Of a DNA stretch of 64,000 nucleotides, positions 32,868 to 42,076 are shown one piece after another. The notes beneath the pieces are model-generated. The model saw nothing but the letters and a program-made list of their open reading frames with translations. It made no database searches and had not been told where the DNA came from. Position numbers and translations under genes: made by a program. Each line of letters starts with the position of its first letter. Positions within the stretch are counted from its first letter, which is position 1. This stretch comes from Alistipes sp. (GTDB lineage Bacteria > Bacteroidota > Bacteroidia > Bacteroidales > Rikenellaceae), in assembly GCA_017629985.1 (NCBI GenBank), contig JAGBWD010000024.1:1-64000 (forward strand). The letters are read 5' to 3'.

Positions 32868-33806
32868 ATGAGTACCGCAGGACTTATCAACCGCTATATG
32901 TGGTTTGTAACGACCATCTATAATCGAGGGCCTATCTCGCTCGAAGAGATACAACATCGCTATGAGTCGCATTTTGGGCGTGGCGAGGAGCTCTCAGAGC
33001 GTCAGTTTCACCGCTACACCGATGCTGTGGAGGAGTTGTTCGACATCGAGATAAAGTATAGTCGCACGCAGCGCGGATATGTTGTTGCTGACCGCGAGGG
33101 TATCGACAATATGGGTATGCGAAAATGGTTAATACAGACCTTCTCGGTCAATAATATTCTGCACGAGAGCCAGGAACTCAAAAACCGCATACTGCTCGAA
33201 GATGTGCCTTCGGGACAGCAACACCTGACGACTATTGTGGATGCTATGCGCGAGGGTGTGGCGTTATCGATGACTTATCATAGTTTTCATCGTGAGGAGC
33301 CTTCGACCTTCGAGGTTGAGCCGTACTGCGTGAAACTTTTTGAGCAGAGGTGGTATATGCTCGGAATGAGCGACAAACTGCGTATCTACGCCCTCGATCG
33401 CATCAAGGCGTTGGAGCCAACCGAACGCAAATTCAAACTGCCCAAGAAGTTTGATGCAGAGAAGTTCTTTGCCGACCACTACGGCATTATCATCGGCGAT
33501 GAGGATTTTGATGTTGAGCCTGTGGCGTTGAAGGTCGATTCGTGGCAGAGTAAGTATCTCCGGACCCTGCCCCTGCACCACACACAAGTTGAGGTGGAGC
33601 GCACCGAAGATTATTCTATTTTCGAGTACCGCTTGTGTCCTTCGTTTGATTTCAGACAGAAATTGTTGTCGATGGGTGACTCGGTGGGTGTATTAGCCCC
33701 CGTGCTACTCAAAGATATTCTCCGCAAGAAAGCCAAGAAGACAGCAAACAACAATGCCTCGGCAGGTATGGGCTCGGGGTATAAGTTTAAGGTATATAAA
33801 AAGTAA
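32868..33806 (+). CDS. WYL-domain transcriptional regulator
   Basis: This 312-residue protein has an N-terminal winged helix (LINRYMWFVTTIYNRGPISLEEIQHRYE, residues 5-75). A WYL domain (about 125-205) includes SMTYHSFHREEPSTFEVEPYCVKLFEQRWYMLGMSDK, and a WCX-like C-terminal domain follows. WYL regulators control many phage-defence operons and sense nucleic-acid-like ligands. It is 6 bases upstream of the DUF262 nuclease, so it most likely regulates that gene. Composition is richer in G+C than its partner. Confidence 0.88.
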   Translation: MSTAGLINRYMWFVTTIYNRGPISLEEIQHRYESHFGRGEELSERQFHRYTDAVEELFDIEIKYSRTQRGYVVADREGIDNMGMRKWLIQTFSVNNILHESQELKNRILLEDVPSGQQHLTTIVDAMREGVALSMTYHSFHREEPSTFEVEPYCVKLFEQRWYMLGMSDKLRIYALDRIKALEPTERKFKLPKKFDAEKFFADHYGIIIGDEDFDVEPVALKVDSWQSKYLRTLPLHHTQVEVERTEDYSIFEYRLCPSFDFRQKLLSMGDSVGVLAPVLLKDILRKKAKKTANNNASAGMGSGYKFKVYKK

Positions 33807-33812
33807 ATAGTT

Positions 33813-35630
33813 ATGAATGAGAGAAAATTAAAATCTATTATTGGTGATTACATTTTGAGAATCCCTGATTACCAACGAGGCTACGCCTGGGACAAAGAAC
33901 AATGGAAGGAGTTTGTTGAGGATATTGATGCTCTTGTAGATGAATCGCTAAATAGCCACTATACAGGCACAATCGTTTTGTATCTACCACGCAATCCTCA
34001 AGACAGAGAATCGAAACAATACGGCAAGCGTAACAGCTATCACATAGCAGATGTTATAGATGGGCAACAGCGTCTCACATCAATATCTTTGTATATGTCG
34101 GCAATAATCCATCGTTTGTTAAATTTAGGTGTAGAAGACTGCACCGAGGAGCGTCGCGAATATCTTTACCAAAATGGTCAGTGTAGATTGATGCTAAATA
34201 ATAACACCGATGATATATATTATGAACTCATCTCATTGGGATATACAAAATTGACGACATTGACCGCTCATCAATGTAGATTGAAAGAGGCATATGAGTT
34301 CTTTAGCAATCATATTAGCATGTATACTCAAGAGCGATTGGAGTTACTATTAAGTGCTATTACCAATAAGTTAAATTTTTCATCATATTTAATTGATGAT
34401 CAAAGCGAAGTAGGAATGACATTTGAGTTGATGAACTCGAGAGGAAAGGATTTAACTCATTTGGAACTTCTAAAAAACTATCTGATGTATTGGGTAAATC
34501 GCAACGCATCAGAGGACATGAAAGGCTCTCTAATAAGAAGCATCAATATAACATGGAAGAATGTATATCAAAACCTACAAAAAGAAAATGAGGAGTTTCA
34601 GTGCCTACGAATAGCGTGGATACTGCTATGTACATATGTTCCAAAGGAGTGGGATGGATACAATGGTTTTAAACGAGATGAATTTATTCCCATTCGCAAC
34701 TTCGCAAAAAAGAGCAAAGGTGAAGTTGCTAAATTTATTGAAGAATTCAACGAAGTACTATCTTCTGTATCGTTATTCTATTCACAAATTTTAGTTGCAG
34801 AACAAGCGACAACAGAACAAACAAAGTGGTTGTCTAAAATTAAAAGAGCTGGCAATATTGCCAACTTTATACCACTAATTGTCGTTGCTAAAATGAGGTT
34901 GAAGGATGGCAGAATCGATGAAAAAGAGTATGTCGAATTATTAAAAAGTATTGAGACATACTCTTATAGGGTGTTCTTGTGGCAAGGTAGAAGGAGTAAC
35001 TCTGGCTTGACGAATTTCTATAGGTGGAGTTACGAGTTATACAAGTCCGACACTCCCACCCAAACACTATCTTCGATTATTGAAAACATGAAACTTTTGA
35101 CAACCTACTATCTGTCGGAGAAAGATTTTGTCGAAGATTGTAGCAAAATATCCTCGTGGTACACAGCTAGTAAAAGAGCTCTTAAATACACTTTATATGA
35201 ATATGAGTTGTATTTATTAGAGGCAGAGGGTAAAGGCAAAAACCCAAAACTACAATGGAACGATATTCAAGACTCAACATTGGAACATATTTTGCCACAA
35301 ACTCCAGCAGCAGAATCACAATGGGTATCTAAATGGAGCGACGATGAGCGCACATTATATCTCCACGATATAAGTAATATTGTTTTAACTTTCGACAATT
35401 CGCATTATCTGAATTTTGATTTTGCTACAAAAAAAGGCGTAGCAGGGTGTGGACATTGTTACGCAAATTCTGACATTCGACAAGAGCGTAAAATATCAGA
35501 GTATTCAGATTGGACACCAAGAGAGTGCCAAGAGAGAAAAGAAATTCTTTCAAGATGGATATGTGAGCGTTGGGGGATTCGCACAATTGAAACCAAACAG
35601 CAATTTAACATTGATGAAGATGATGAATAA
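33813..35630 (+). CDS. DUF262/DUF1524 (GmrSD-like) nuclease
   Basis: This is a 605-residue protein. The N-terminal DUF262 domain shows IPDYQRGYAWDKEQW (residues 17-31) and DVIDGQQRLTSIS (about 82-94), the motifs of the GmrS-type NTP-binding domain. The C-terminal DUF1524 domain has DSTLEHILPQ with His492 of the HNH-like nuclease, then LHDISNIVL. Related proteins are type IV restriction enzymes against modified phage DNA. The preceding WYL gene and following terminator make a two-gene defence module. Confidence 0.87.
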   Translation: MNERKLKSIIGDYILRIPDYQRGYAWDKEQWKEFVEDIDALVDESLNSHYTGTIVLYLPRNPQDRESKQYGKRNSYHIADVIDGQQRLTSISLYMSAIIHRLLNLGVEDCTEERREYLYQNGQCRLMLNNNTDDIYYELISLGYTKLTTLTAHQCRLKEAYEFFSNHISMYTQERLELLLSAITNKLNFSSYLIDDQSEVGMTFELMNSRGKDLTHLELLKNYLMYWVNRNASEDMKGSLIRSINITWKNVYQNLQKENEEFQCLRIAWILLCTYVPKEWDGYNGFKRDEFIPIRNFAKKSKGEVAKFIEEFNEVLSSVSLFYSQILVAEQATTEQTKWLSKIKRAGNIANFIPLIVVAKMRLKDGRIDEKEYVELLKSIETYSYRVFLWQGRRSNSGLTNFYRWSYELYKSDTPTQTLSSIIENMKLLTTYYLSEKDFVEDCSKISSWYTASKRALKYTLYEYELYLLEAEGKGKNPKLQWNDIQDSTLEHILPQTPAAESQWVSKWSDDERTLYLHDISNIVLTFDNSHYLNFDFATKKGVAGCGHCYANSDIRQERKISEYSDWTPRECQERKEILSRWICERWGIRTIETKQQFNIDEDDE

Positions 35631-35696
35631 CCTATGACCACCTACATTTCTGACATAGCGCACTACAACGAGGTGTAGTATATTTTTCAAATTTTC

Positions 35697-35735
35697 ACCC
35701 CTCTCTGACCTGATGTGGCAGAGAGGGGTTTTACT
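35697..35735 (+). terminator. Terminator of the WYL-DUF262 module
   Basis: ACCCCTCTCTG (35697-35707) pairs perfectly with CAGAGAGGGGT (35719-35729), followed by TTTACTTTTG. Confidence 0.85.
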
Positions 35736-35749
35736 TTTGTTGCATATTA

Positions 35750-35912
35750 GAAGGTGATTAAAACTAATTTGCTTCGCTCTTTTATACTCTTTACGACTCT
35801 TTTTGTCTGCGATTGTCGTTACATAGGAACCCCTATGCTCCTCCAACCACAACCAAAAATTGTCACAAAATAGGCGATAAAATAGTTTCGCAAACAAATT
35901 CTAGTCACCTTC
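35750..35912. mobile_element. Possible MITE with TTA target duplication
   Basis: This 163-bp unit has inverted ends beginning GAAGGTGA (35750) and ending TCACCTTC (35912). The similarity extends imperfectly for about 40 bases on each side. TTA flanks both ends (35747-35749 and 35913-35915), consistent with a 3-bp target duplication. No transposase is inside. It sits between the defence module and the SprT/DnaE-like operon. Confidence 0.45.
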
Positions 35913-35928
35913 TTAAAAACAATGATTT

Positions 35929-36207
35929 ATGACAAAAGACGAACTCTGCGAGGCTCTCCATCGGGAAATGCTCTTCTACTACTTCGCACAGCGGGAGCCT
36001 CTGCTCGAAATCCGTGCGGGAGAATCGCTTATTAGTGCCGTCGGGCGGAAGATGCAGCCATACGCCGACTGCGGCTTTCCTCGCCCCATAACCGAAGCCG
36101 ATATCGAAATGCTCTGCAACTGCTCGTTTGCGGGGTTGTTTCACTCCGACCTTGAAGTAGGGACCAAGAAAATTGCTCAACTCAAACAAGAATTGGAATC
36201 ACTCTGA
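35929..36207 (+). CDS. Small protein of the SprT/DnaE-like operon, unknown function
   Basis: This 92-residue soluble, mainly helical protein has three cysteines (CEAL, YADCGFPRP, LCNCS). It ends with a short coiled stretch TKKIAQLKQELESL. No family is recognised. It precedes the SprT-like gene by 35 bases on the same strand, and a small hairpin GCGCAA/TTGCGC (36225-36241) lies right before the next ATG. It is probably part of the same transcript. Confidence 0.6.
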   Translation: MTKDELCEALHREMLFYYFAQREPLLEIRAGESLISAVGRKMQPYADCGFPRPITEADIEMLCNCSFAGLFHSDLEVGTKKIAQLKQELESL

Positions 36208-36242
36208 CCGCTTTTGTCTGTGTGGCGCAATAGTTTTGCGCT

Positions 36243-36725
36243 ATGAAATTAGATGCTATACATAGAATATGGGCGGAGATTAGAGCCGTCTGGCGCGAGC
36301 TGACTACCGATGAACAACCTACGGAGGTCTGCGAGAAGCCATATCGTTCAACCGACCCGACAACAAAGGTTGCCACGCAACTGAAATGGATGTTGCTGAA
36401 AATCTACCGCCCGCAGGTTGCTTTTGAGTTGCGTGTTACGGAGCAACGCCCCAAGAGCCGTATGGGCTACTATGTGCCAGCAAAGCGGAATATAACGATT
36501 CACGGTGGCTGGGGCGATGTCCACTCGTTGGAGGAGATTGCAATCCACGAATACGCCCACCATATCCACTTTACTGAGCATCGGCGCAGTGGCAAGAAGG
36601 ACACGCCTCACGGCCCAAACTACTGGCGCATCTACTCGGCGCTTATGGCAAAGGCGATAGAGAAAGGACTTTACAATGATAACTATATCAACAAAATAAT
36701 AGAGCAAAAAGAGAGTATCATCTGA
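36243..36725 (+). CDS. SprT-like zinc metalloprotease
   Basis: This 160-residue protein has the zinc site HEYAH (His102, Glu103, His106) in EEIAIHEYAHHIHF and a third ligand His123 in HGPNYW, the SprT/SPRTN arrangement. Basic segments surround it. Eukaryotic SPRTN digests proteins crosslinked to DNA, and bacterial SprT-like proteins are largely uncharacterised. Its stop lies 19 bases before the DnaE-like gene. The pairing suggests a DNA-linked function, which is inference. Confidence 0.8.
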   Translation: MKLDAIHRIWAEIRAVWRELTTDEQPTEVCEKPYRSTDPTTKVATQLKWMLLKIYRPQVAFELRVTEQRPKSRMGYYVPAKRNITIHGGWGDVHSLEEIAIHEYAHHIHFTEHRRSGKKDTPHGPNYWRIYSALMAKAIEKGLYNDNYINKIIEQKESII

Positions 36726-36744
36726 ATAATTGAAGGGTATAGAT

Positions 36745-37848
36745 ATGATTGAGTGTATCAGATTTCGTTCGGTATTGGCTTTTGATGAGAATGTTAAGGA
36801 GGTGTTTATCTCCGAGATTCGGGGAGGAGCTATCGGCCGTTGGGGAGGGAGTATAACGCCCGATGTTAGTGAGAGAATAGAGATGGAAATTGCTACTTTT
36901 GAGCAGGTGGAAGGGTATATGGAGTATCTCTATTTCGTGTGGCGAGTGGTCTATGATAGTGGATATTATATTATGCCTTATCGTACCCTTGCCCACGCCT
37001 CGGCGGTGTGCTATGCTTTGGGAATTACGGAGGTAGACCCTATTCGTTTGGGGCTTGATTTCGACCGCTTTATGCAGACCGACAAACCTCGTTTCGCTGA
37101 GATTGGTTTGGCTACCAACGCTACAAAATCGCAGATTCAGACGGAGATTATGAACCTAGATTTTGACGAGGATGGGGAGCGTCTTGGCGAGCGAGAACTA
37201 AATGAAAATGTACCTGCGCTAACAATCTATCCGAGTCAGCGCACAGCACAGTTGTTGGGCTATTTTAGAGATAAGTTGGAATATATGCCTTTTGACGACC
37301 AGGCTACTTATTACACCTTGTTGCGCTCAAATGACTTAACGGGTGTGTATGGATGTAATGATGGAACGGTTTTGCAGGAATATCTGACGCAGGCAAAGCC
37401 ATATTTTGATGACTTAATCCCACTTTGTGCAGCGAGCATTATAGACTATCCGACTAATCACATCTATATATCACGCAAATATGGTGTTGTGTGGGAGTCT
37501 CGTTTCACGCCAGATATTGAGATGATATTGAGTGAAACATGTGGCGATATACTCTACAACGAACAGGTCTATGCTATTGCCGAACTTGTTGGCTATACAC
37601 CGAGCGAGGCAGAGGAGTTTCGCAAGGTGTTATCAAAACGCAAGAGGCTGGAATACAATAACCATCGCCGCCGATTCAGTAAACATAAAGGTCTATTTCG
37701 CAAGCTGATTAATGAAGGAGGGTGGTCATTGCCCAAAGCCTACATAGCGGAGTATGCTCGTTTGCTCTATACAACCGCCTATCTCAAAACCCATTTCCCC
37801 GAGGAGTATACTCGTGCTGCGATGTGTATAGCTGCTATGGATAGCTGA
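36745..37848 (+). CDS. Truncated DnaE-like protein lacking the catalytic PDxD motif
   Basis: This 367-residue protein matches the palm/fingers part of DNA polymerase III alpha in order. HASAVCYALGITEVDPIRLGLDFDRFM (about 84-110) corresponds to the GRGSAAGSLVAYxLGITDVDP region. PFDDQATYYTLLRSNDLTGVYG (from 182) follows, then ILYNEQVYAIAELVGYTPSEAEEFRKVLSKRK (from about 268) and a TAYLKTHFPEEYTRA end. Where DnaE has PDIDID, this protein has RFAEIG (116-121), so the catalytic aspartates are absent. PHP and C-terminal domains are also missing. The ATG at 36745 is preferred over a TTG at 36730. Confidence 0.7.
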   Translation: MIECIRFRSVLAFDENVKEVFISEIRGGAIGRWGGSITPDVSERIEMEIATFEQVEGYMEYLYFVWRVVYDSGYYIMPYRTLAHASAVCYALGITEVDPIRLGLDFDRFMQTDKPRFAEIGLATNATKSQIQTEIMNLDFDEDGERLGERELNENVPALTIYPSQRTAQLLGYFRDKLEYMPFDDQATYYTLLRSNDLTGVYGCNDGTVLQEYLTQAKPYFDDLIPLCAASIIDYPTNHIYISRKYGVVWESRFTPDIEMILSETCGDILYNEQVYAIAELVGYTPSEAEEFRKVLSKRKRLEYNNHRRRFSKHKGLFRKLINEGGWSLPKAYIAEYARLLYTTAYLKTHFPEEYTRAAMCIAAMDS

Positions 37849-37964
37849 TTAGCGGGTATTGAGGGGGCGAAGAGTTCTATGGTGTTAGTCTGTTATAGGA
37901 GATGATGTATCACAACATGTGCTGATGTAGTGAGTATCTGTCTTCTATCTAGATAATTTAAGGG

Positions 37965-38480
37965 TTACAGAAGAGCCTCTAATATCGCCTTTATCTCATC
38001 GTATGAGGGTATGGGGTTATCCGTGAAGATGCTCTGCACTATACCCTGATTATCACTTATATATACTCGTGGAATAAGGGAGGTGGCAAATAGCTCGTAC
38101 ACCTCTTTGTTCTTTTGTGGTGAGTATGGCATGGTGAGATTTTGTGACTGCCAGAAGGCAGATATTGACCCCTTATCCTCACCACGACTGATAAGCGTAA
38201 AGGCAACTCCTAGTGCGGAGTACTCATCGTAAAGAGGCTCTATCTGGGGTAGTAGCTGCTGACAATCTGGACATGAGGTGTGAAAGAAGACAATTACCGA
38301 GACACCCTCGCGCAACATCGCTCCTGTTACTATCTCACCATTGTTCATCACAACCGAAAAATCGGGCAATGGTTGTCCAACCTTAACCCTCTCTATAGGC
38401 TGTGGTATATCCTCATTGATACACGAGCTAACAGCCATCATCGCAATTATTGCGATACATGTATGTATCCACCTCATCAT
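37965..38480 (-). CDS. TlpA/ResA-like thioredoxin-fold lipoprotein
   Basis: This 171-residue lipoprotein has signal MMRWIHTCIAIIAMMAVSSC with the lipidated Cys at 20. The thioredoxin-like domain begins VGQPLPDFSVVMNNGEIV. It carries the redox motif CPDC at 70-73 in VIVFFHTSCPDCQQ and the cis-Pro loop LIPRVYI. Such proteins reduce or exchange disulfides on the periplasmic face. It marks the return to core genes after the accessory region. Confidence 0.87.
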   Translation of the reverse strand: MMRWIHTCIAIIAMMAVSSCINEDIPQPIERVKVGQPLPDFSVVMNNGEIVTGAMLREGVSVIVFFHTSCPDCQQLLPQIEPLYDEYSALGVAFTLISRGEDKGSISAFWQSQNLTMPYSPQKNKEVYELFATSLIPRVYISDNQGIVQSIFTDNPIPSYDEIKAILEALL

Positions 38481-38558
38481 ATCAATATGTTGCTAATCAG
38501 TATTTTGGATATACGAATGTAGATGCACTTGCCGAGGCTAAACCTTTAACCGTGAATA

Positions 38559-39254
38559 TTATCTCTGTGAGTCTATCTCAAGATAGAGTACTTCGTACAT
38601 AGCCCTGCATCGTGACGAGATGCTGTCGCTATATGTCGTTATCTTTTGTTGGTCTAGAGAGATTCCTTTGCTCTTTGCAGCCGCCTCTAGCTCTTTAGCA
38701 ATGTCGCTCTTTAGAAGCTCCTCGTAGCCCGTTACGAAGCAATCTATGGTCTCACGGTAGTTCTCCTCCGCGATATATGCTCTTATGGTGTTACACTCCT
38801 CCTGTGTACGTGCCATCCATCGCTGCTCAATGCTCTCCACAACAGGCTGTAGCATCTCCTCGTTGTTTGCCTCTTTGCTCTTACTTCCTATGATAAGAAG
38901 GATTATAGCTGCCACAACCACCATGATAGCTATGATGGTAAGTATTATCACACCCCAGCGGCGTGTCGTAGGTATTATATCCTTATCCTCTGCAGGCTTC
39001 ACATCGCTCGATGTGCAGAAGTCGCTCCAGCTGCCGTAGCCGAGGTATCGCGCAAGTGTTGATAGGGTAACGGGGCGTGGTGCAGCATTGCCTGTGAAGA
39101 TAGGCATATAGGCACGGCTGTCGAGTCTTATGTTTGTAACCTCGCCAACTGCCTCGCCAAGAGCCTCGCAATCCTCTATTGTTGATATCGTTCTACCAAA
39201 CTTTGCCTCTACATACTCCTTGAGACGTGCTATATATTGTTCCTGTGTAGTCAT
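38559..39254 (-). CDS. Single-pass membrane protein of unknown function
   Basis: This is a 231-residue protein. A cytoplasmic N-terminal part (residues 1-95) contains TISTIEDCEALGEAVG and VTLSTLARYLGYGSWSDFC, a helical pattern seen in other Bacteroidales proteins and reminiscent of a DNA-binding fold. A transmembrane helix spans 101-123 (GVIILTIIAIMVVVAAIILLIIG). The helical remainder is probably periplasmic. It starts one base after the mutS stop codon and is therefore in the mutS operon. Confidence 0.65.
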   Translation of the reverse strand: MTTQEQYIARLKEYVEAKFGRTISTIEDCEALGEAVGEVTNIRLDSRAYMPIFTGNAAPRPVTLSTLARYLGYGSWSDFCTSSDVKPAEDKDIIPTTRRWGVIILTIIAIMVVVAAIILLIIGSKSKEANNEEMLQPVVESIEQRWMARTQEECNTIRAYIAEENYRETIDCFVTGYEELLKSDIAKELEAAAKSKGISLDQQKITTYSDSISSRCRAMYEVLYLEIDSQR

Positions 39255-39255
39255 T

Positions 39256-41964
39256 TTACAATCCTGTGATACGCTTTATGTCGTTAAGTTTGTTTAGTGC
39301 CTCGAGTGGGGTTAGTGAGTTTATGTCGAGGTCTTTTATTTGGTCGCGTATAGCCACCAACACTGGGTCATCTAGTTGGAACATCGACAGCTGGATGTTA
39401 TCCTTTGCCTGTGTGGCGACATCTGCCACGGCGCGTCTCTTGCTACGCTGTGTCACGGCTCCTGTAGGCACTATCTCTCCCGAGCCGTATACCTTCTCGA
39501 GGTTGGTAAGTATAGCCTCTGCGCGAGCCACCACCGAGCGTGGCATGCCCGACATGCGAGCTACATGGATACCAAACGAGTGTTCGGTGCCTCCGCGCAC
39601 CAGCTTGCGAAGGAAGACTATCGTTTTATCTACCTCCTTCACTGTCACGTGGTAGTTCTTGACACGTGGTAACATATTCTCTAGCTCGTTAAGCTCGTGG
39701 TAGTGTGTAGCAAAGAGGGTCTTTGCAGCACCCTGGGTATTGTTGTGTAGATACTCCACCATTGCCCATGCTATAGAGATGCCGTCATAGGTGCTTGTGC
39801 CACGACCAATCTCATCGAGAAGAACAAGGCTGCGCTCCGAGATATTGTTTAGGATGCTTGCCGATTCGAGCATCTCAACCATAAACGTAGACTCTCCCTC
39901 GGCGAGGTTGTCGGAGGCTCCCACACGTGTAAAAATCTTATCCACAACACCTATGTGTGCCTTTTCTGCAGGTACAAATGATCCCATCTGTGCCATGAGA
40001 ACGATGAGTGCTGTTTGGCGCAGGAGTGCCGACTTACCCGACATGTTAGGTCCTGTGATGACTATAATCTGCTGCTCCTGCTGATCTAGACGCACATCAT
40101 TGGGTATATACTCCTCGCCAATAGGCATGAGGGTCTCAATCACAGGATGACGGCCCTGCTTAATGTCTATTGTTGTTGAGTCATCCACCACGGGACGCAC
40201 ATAGCGGCGCTCTGTGGCTATACGTGCCAGCGACTGCAAGCAGTCCATGCGTGCTATGATACGCGCATCGCGCTGTAGTGATGTGAGGTGTCGCGCTACG
40301 AAGGCGATAATCTCGCTATATATCTGTGCCTCAATCTGTAGTATGCGCTCCTCGGCACCGATAATCTTCTCCTCGTACTCCTTTAACTCTGCTGTTATAT
40401 ATCGCTCGGCGCCTGTTAGTGTCTGCTTACGTATCCACGTCTCGGGAACCTTATCTTTATGGGTGTTTCGCACCTCGATATAGTAGCCAAAGACATTGTT
40501 ATATGCCACCTTGAGCGATGGTATTCCTGTAGCCTCGCTCTCACGTTGTTGCAGGGCGAGGAGGTAATCCTTGCCATGTGTAGCTATGCGGCGTAGGTCG
40601 TCAAGCTCTGCGGATACTCCTGTGGCGATGATGCCTCCGCGCTGTATCTGGTTGGTCTCGGGGTCGGGGTATATCTCTGTCTCTAGGCGTCTGCGTACCT
40701 CCTCCAGAGGGTCTATTGTCGAGGCTATGCGATTTAGGGCCTCGTCATCCGTGGAGTTCATCAAGGCGGCGATAATCTCTATGGCACCTAGTGAGTGTTT
40801 CAGTTGTACAAGTTCGCGTGGTGTCACACGCTCTGCAGCTATGCGTGCTGCGATACGCTCTAGGTCGCCCACAAGAGCTATCTGCTCGCGCATGGCCTCT
40901 GCGAAGTCCGCATCCTTGGTAAATCGCTCCACGATATCCTGACGCATACGTATCTTTGCGATGTCCATCAGTGGCATTGCCACCCAACGTTTTAGCTGTC
41001 TGCCCCCCATTGCTGTTAGGGTGCGGTCTATGGTATCCGTAAAGCTGCACTTTGCCGCCTGGCTGTTTGATGAGAATAGCTCAAGGTTGCGAATAGTGAA
41101 GCGATCTATCCACACGGCATCGTTGCGGTCTATACGTTGTATGGATGATATATGTGCTGTCTGTCTATGCTCCGTAAACTCCAGATAGTAGAGTATGGAG
41201 CCTGCTGCCGAGATGCCAGCGCTCATAGCCTCAATGCCGAAGCCCTTGAGTGATGGTGTGCCTAGCTGTGAGCATAGCTTGTCGCGGTTTACATTCTCGG
41301 AGAATACCCACTCGTCAAGACGATATGTGTAGTGCTTCGTGCCAAAGGCCTCGCCAAAACGCTCCTCGTGGCCACGCTGATATAGTATCTCCTTGGGTTG
41401 TAGGTTTGATATTAGCTTGTCGATATATATGTCGTCACCCTCGGCGATGTAGAACTCTCCGGTGGAGAGGTCGAGAAATGCTATGCCCGTAATGTTTTTG
41501 CCAAAGTATACCGAGGCAAGAAAGGTGTTCTCCTTTCCCGCTATGAGATTTTCGCCCATCACAATACCTGGGGTAACCATCTCCACCACGCCACGCTTTA
41601 CAAGACCCTTCACCATCTTTGGGTCCTCCAGTTGCTCGCATATCGCAACACGCTCGCCAGCACGTACTAGCTTTGGCATATAGGTATCTATGGCATGGTG
41701 GGGGAATCCTGCTAGCTCCACATACGAAGCTGCACCATTGGCACGGCGTGTGAGTGTTATGCCGAGAATGCCGCTAGCCTTGATGGCATCCTCCCCAAAG
41801 GTCTCATAGAAGTCACCAACGCGGAAGAGAAGTATGGCGTCAGGGTGTACTGCCTTAATCTGGTAGTACTGCTTCATGAGGGGTGTCTCAACATATTTTT
41901 TCTCCTTTGCGCTACTCTTTTCAGCCTCCTCTTTGGAACTATTTTTCTTTGCTTGTGGGCACAT
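39256..41964 (-). CDS. mutS: DNA mismatch repair protein MutS
   Basis: This 902-residue mismatch-recognition ATPase has the mismatch-reading motif GDFYE at about 50-54 (Phe52, Glu54). The Walker A GPNMSGKSALLRQ, then STFMVEMLE and Walker B LVLLDEIGRGTSTYDG, lie near 620-710. The C-terminal tail with helix-turn-helix ends DINSLTPLEALNKLNDIKRI. The ATG at 41964 is preferred over a TTG three codons earlier. The consensus promoter at 42001-42030 leaves a leader of about 30 bases. Confidence 0.96.
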   Translation of the reverse strand: MCPQAKKNSSKEEAEKSSAKEKKYVETPLMKQYYQIKAVHPDAILLFRVGDFYETFGEDAIKASGILGITLTRRANGAASYVELAGFPHHAIDTYMPKLVRAGERVAICEQLEDPKMVKGLVKRGVVEMVTPGIVMGENLIAGKENTFLASVYFGKNITGIAFLDLSTGEFYIAEGDDIYIDKLISNLQPKEILYQRGHEERFGEAFGTKHYTYRLDEWVFSENVNRDKLCSQLGTPSLKGFGIEAMSAGISAAGSILYYLEFTEHRQTAHISSIQRIDRNDAVWIDRFTIRNLELFSSNSQAAKCSFTDTIDRTLTAMGGRQLKRWVAMPLMDIAKIRMRQDIVERFTKDADFAEAMREQIALVGDLERIAARIAAERVTPRELVQLKHSLGAIEIIAALMNSTDDEALNRIASTIDPLEEVRRRLETEIYPDPETNQIQRGGIIATGVSAELDDLRRIATHGKDYLLALQQRESEATGIPSLKVAYNNVFGYYIEVRNTHKDKVPETWIRKQTLTGAERYITAELKEYEEKIIGAEERILQIEAQIYSEIIAFVARHLTSLQRDARIIARMDCLQSLARIATERRYVRPVVDDSTTIDIKQGRHPVIETLMPIGEEYIPNDVRLDQQEQQIIVITGPNMSGKSALLRQTALIVLMAQMGSFVPAEKAHIGVVDKIFTRVGASDNLAEGESTFMVEMLESASILNNISERSLVLLDEIGRGTSTYDGISIAWAMVEYLHNNTQGAAKTLFATHYHELNELENMLPRVKNYHVTVKEVDKTIVFLRKLVRGGTEHSFGIHVARMSGMPRSVVARAEAILTNLEKVYGSGEIVPTGAVTQRSKRRAVADVATQAKDNIQLSMFQLDDPVLVAIRDQIKDLDINSLTPLEALNKLNDIKRITGL

Positions 41965-42000
41965 TATCTGCAATGTTTATTTGCTATACATATATCCTTG

Positions 42001-42030
42001 CAAAGATATGAAATGTTCTTGAAAAGTCAA
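42001..42030 (-). promoter_or_regulatory. Promoter of mutS
   Basis: On the minus strand, TTG (42028-42030), a 19-base spacer and TATCTTTG (42001-42008) fully match the Bacteroidota consensus. Confidence 0.8.
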
Positions 42031-42076
42031 AATATATTTTGGCGTATATATCTAATACCTCCCTATATACCTGCAA

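Noticed and set aside
35550..35897. Minus-strand open frame of 115 codons over the MITE-like unit
   Set aside because: It spans the end of the DUF262 gene, a terminator and the repeat. It has no protein-like pattern or promoter.
36231..36238. TAGTTTTG matching the -7 promoter consensus before the SprT-like gene
   Set aside because: Transcription would start at or after the ATG at 36243, and no TTG lies at the right distance. The match is part of a small hairpin.
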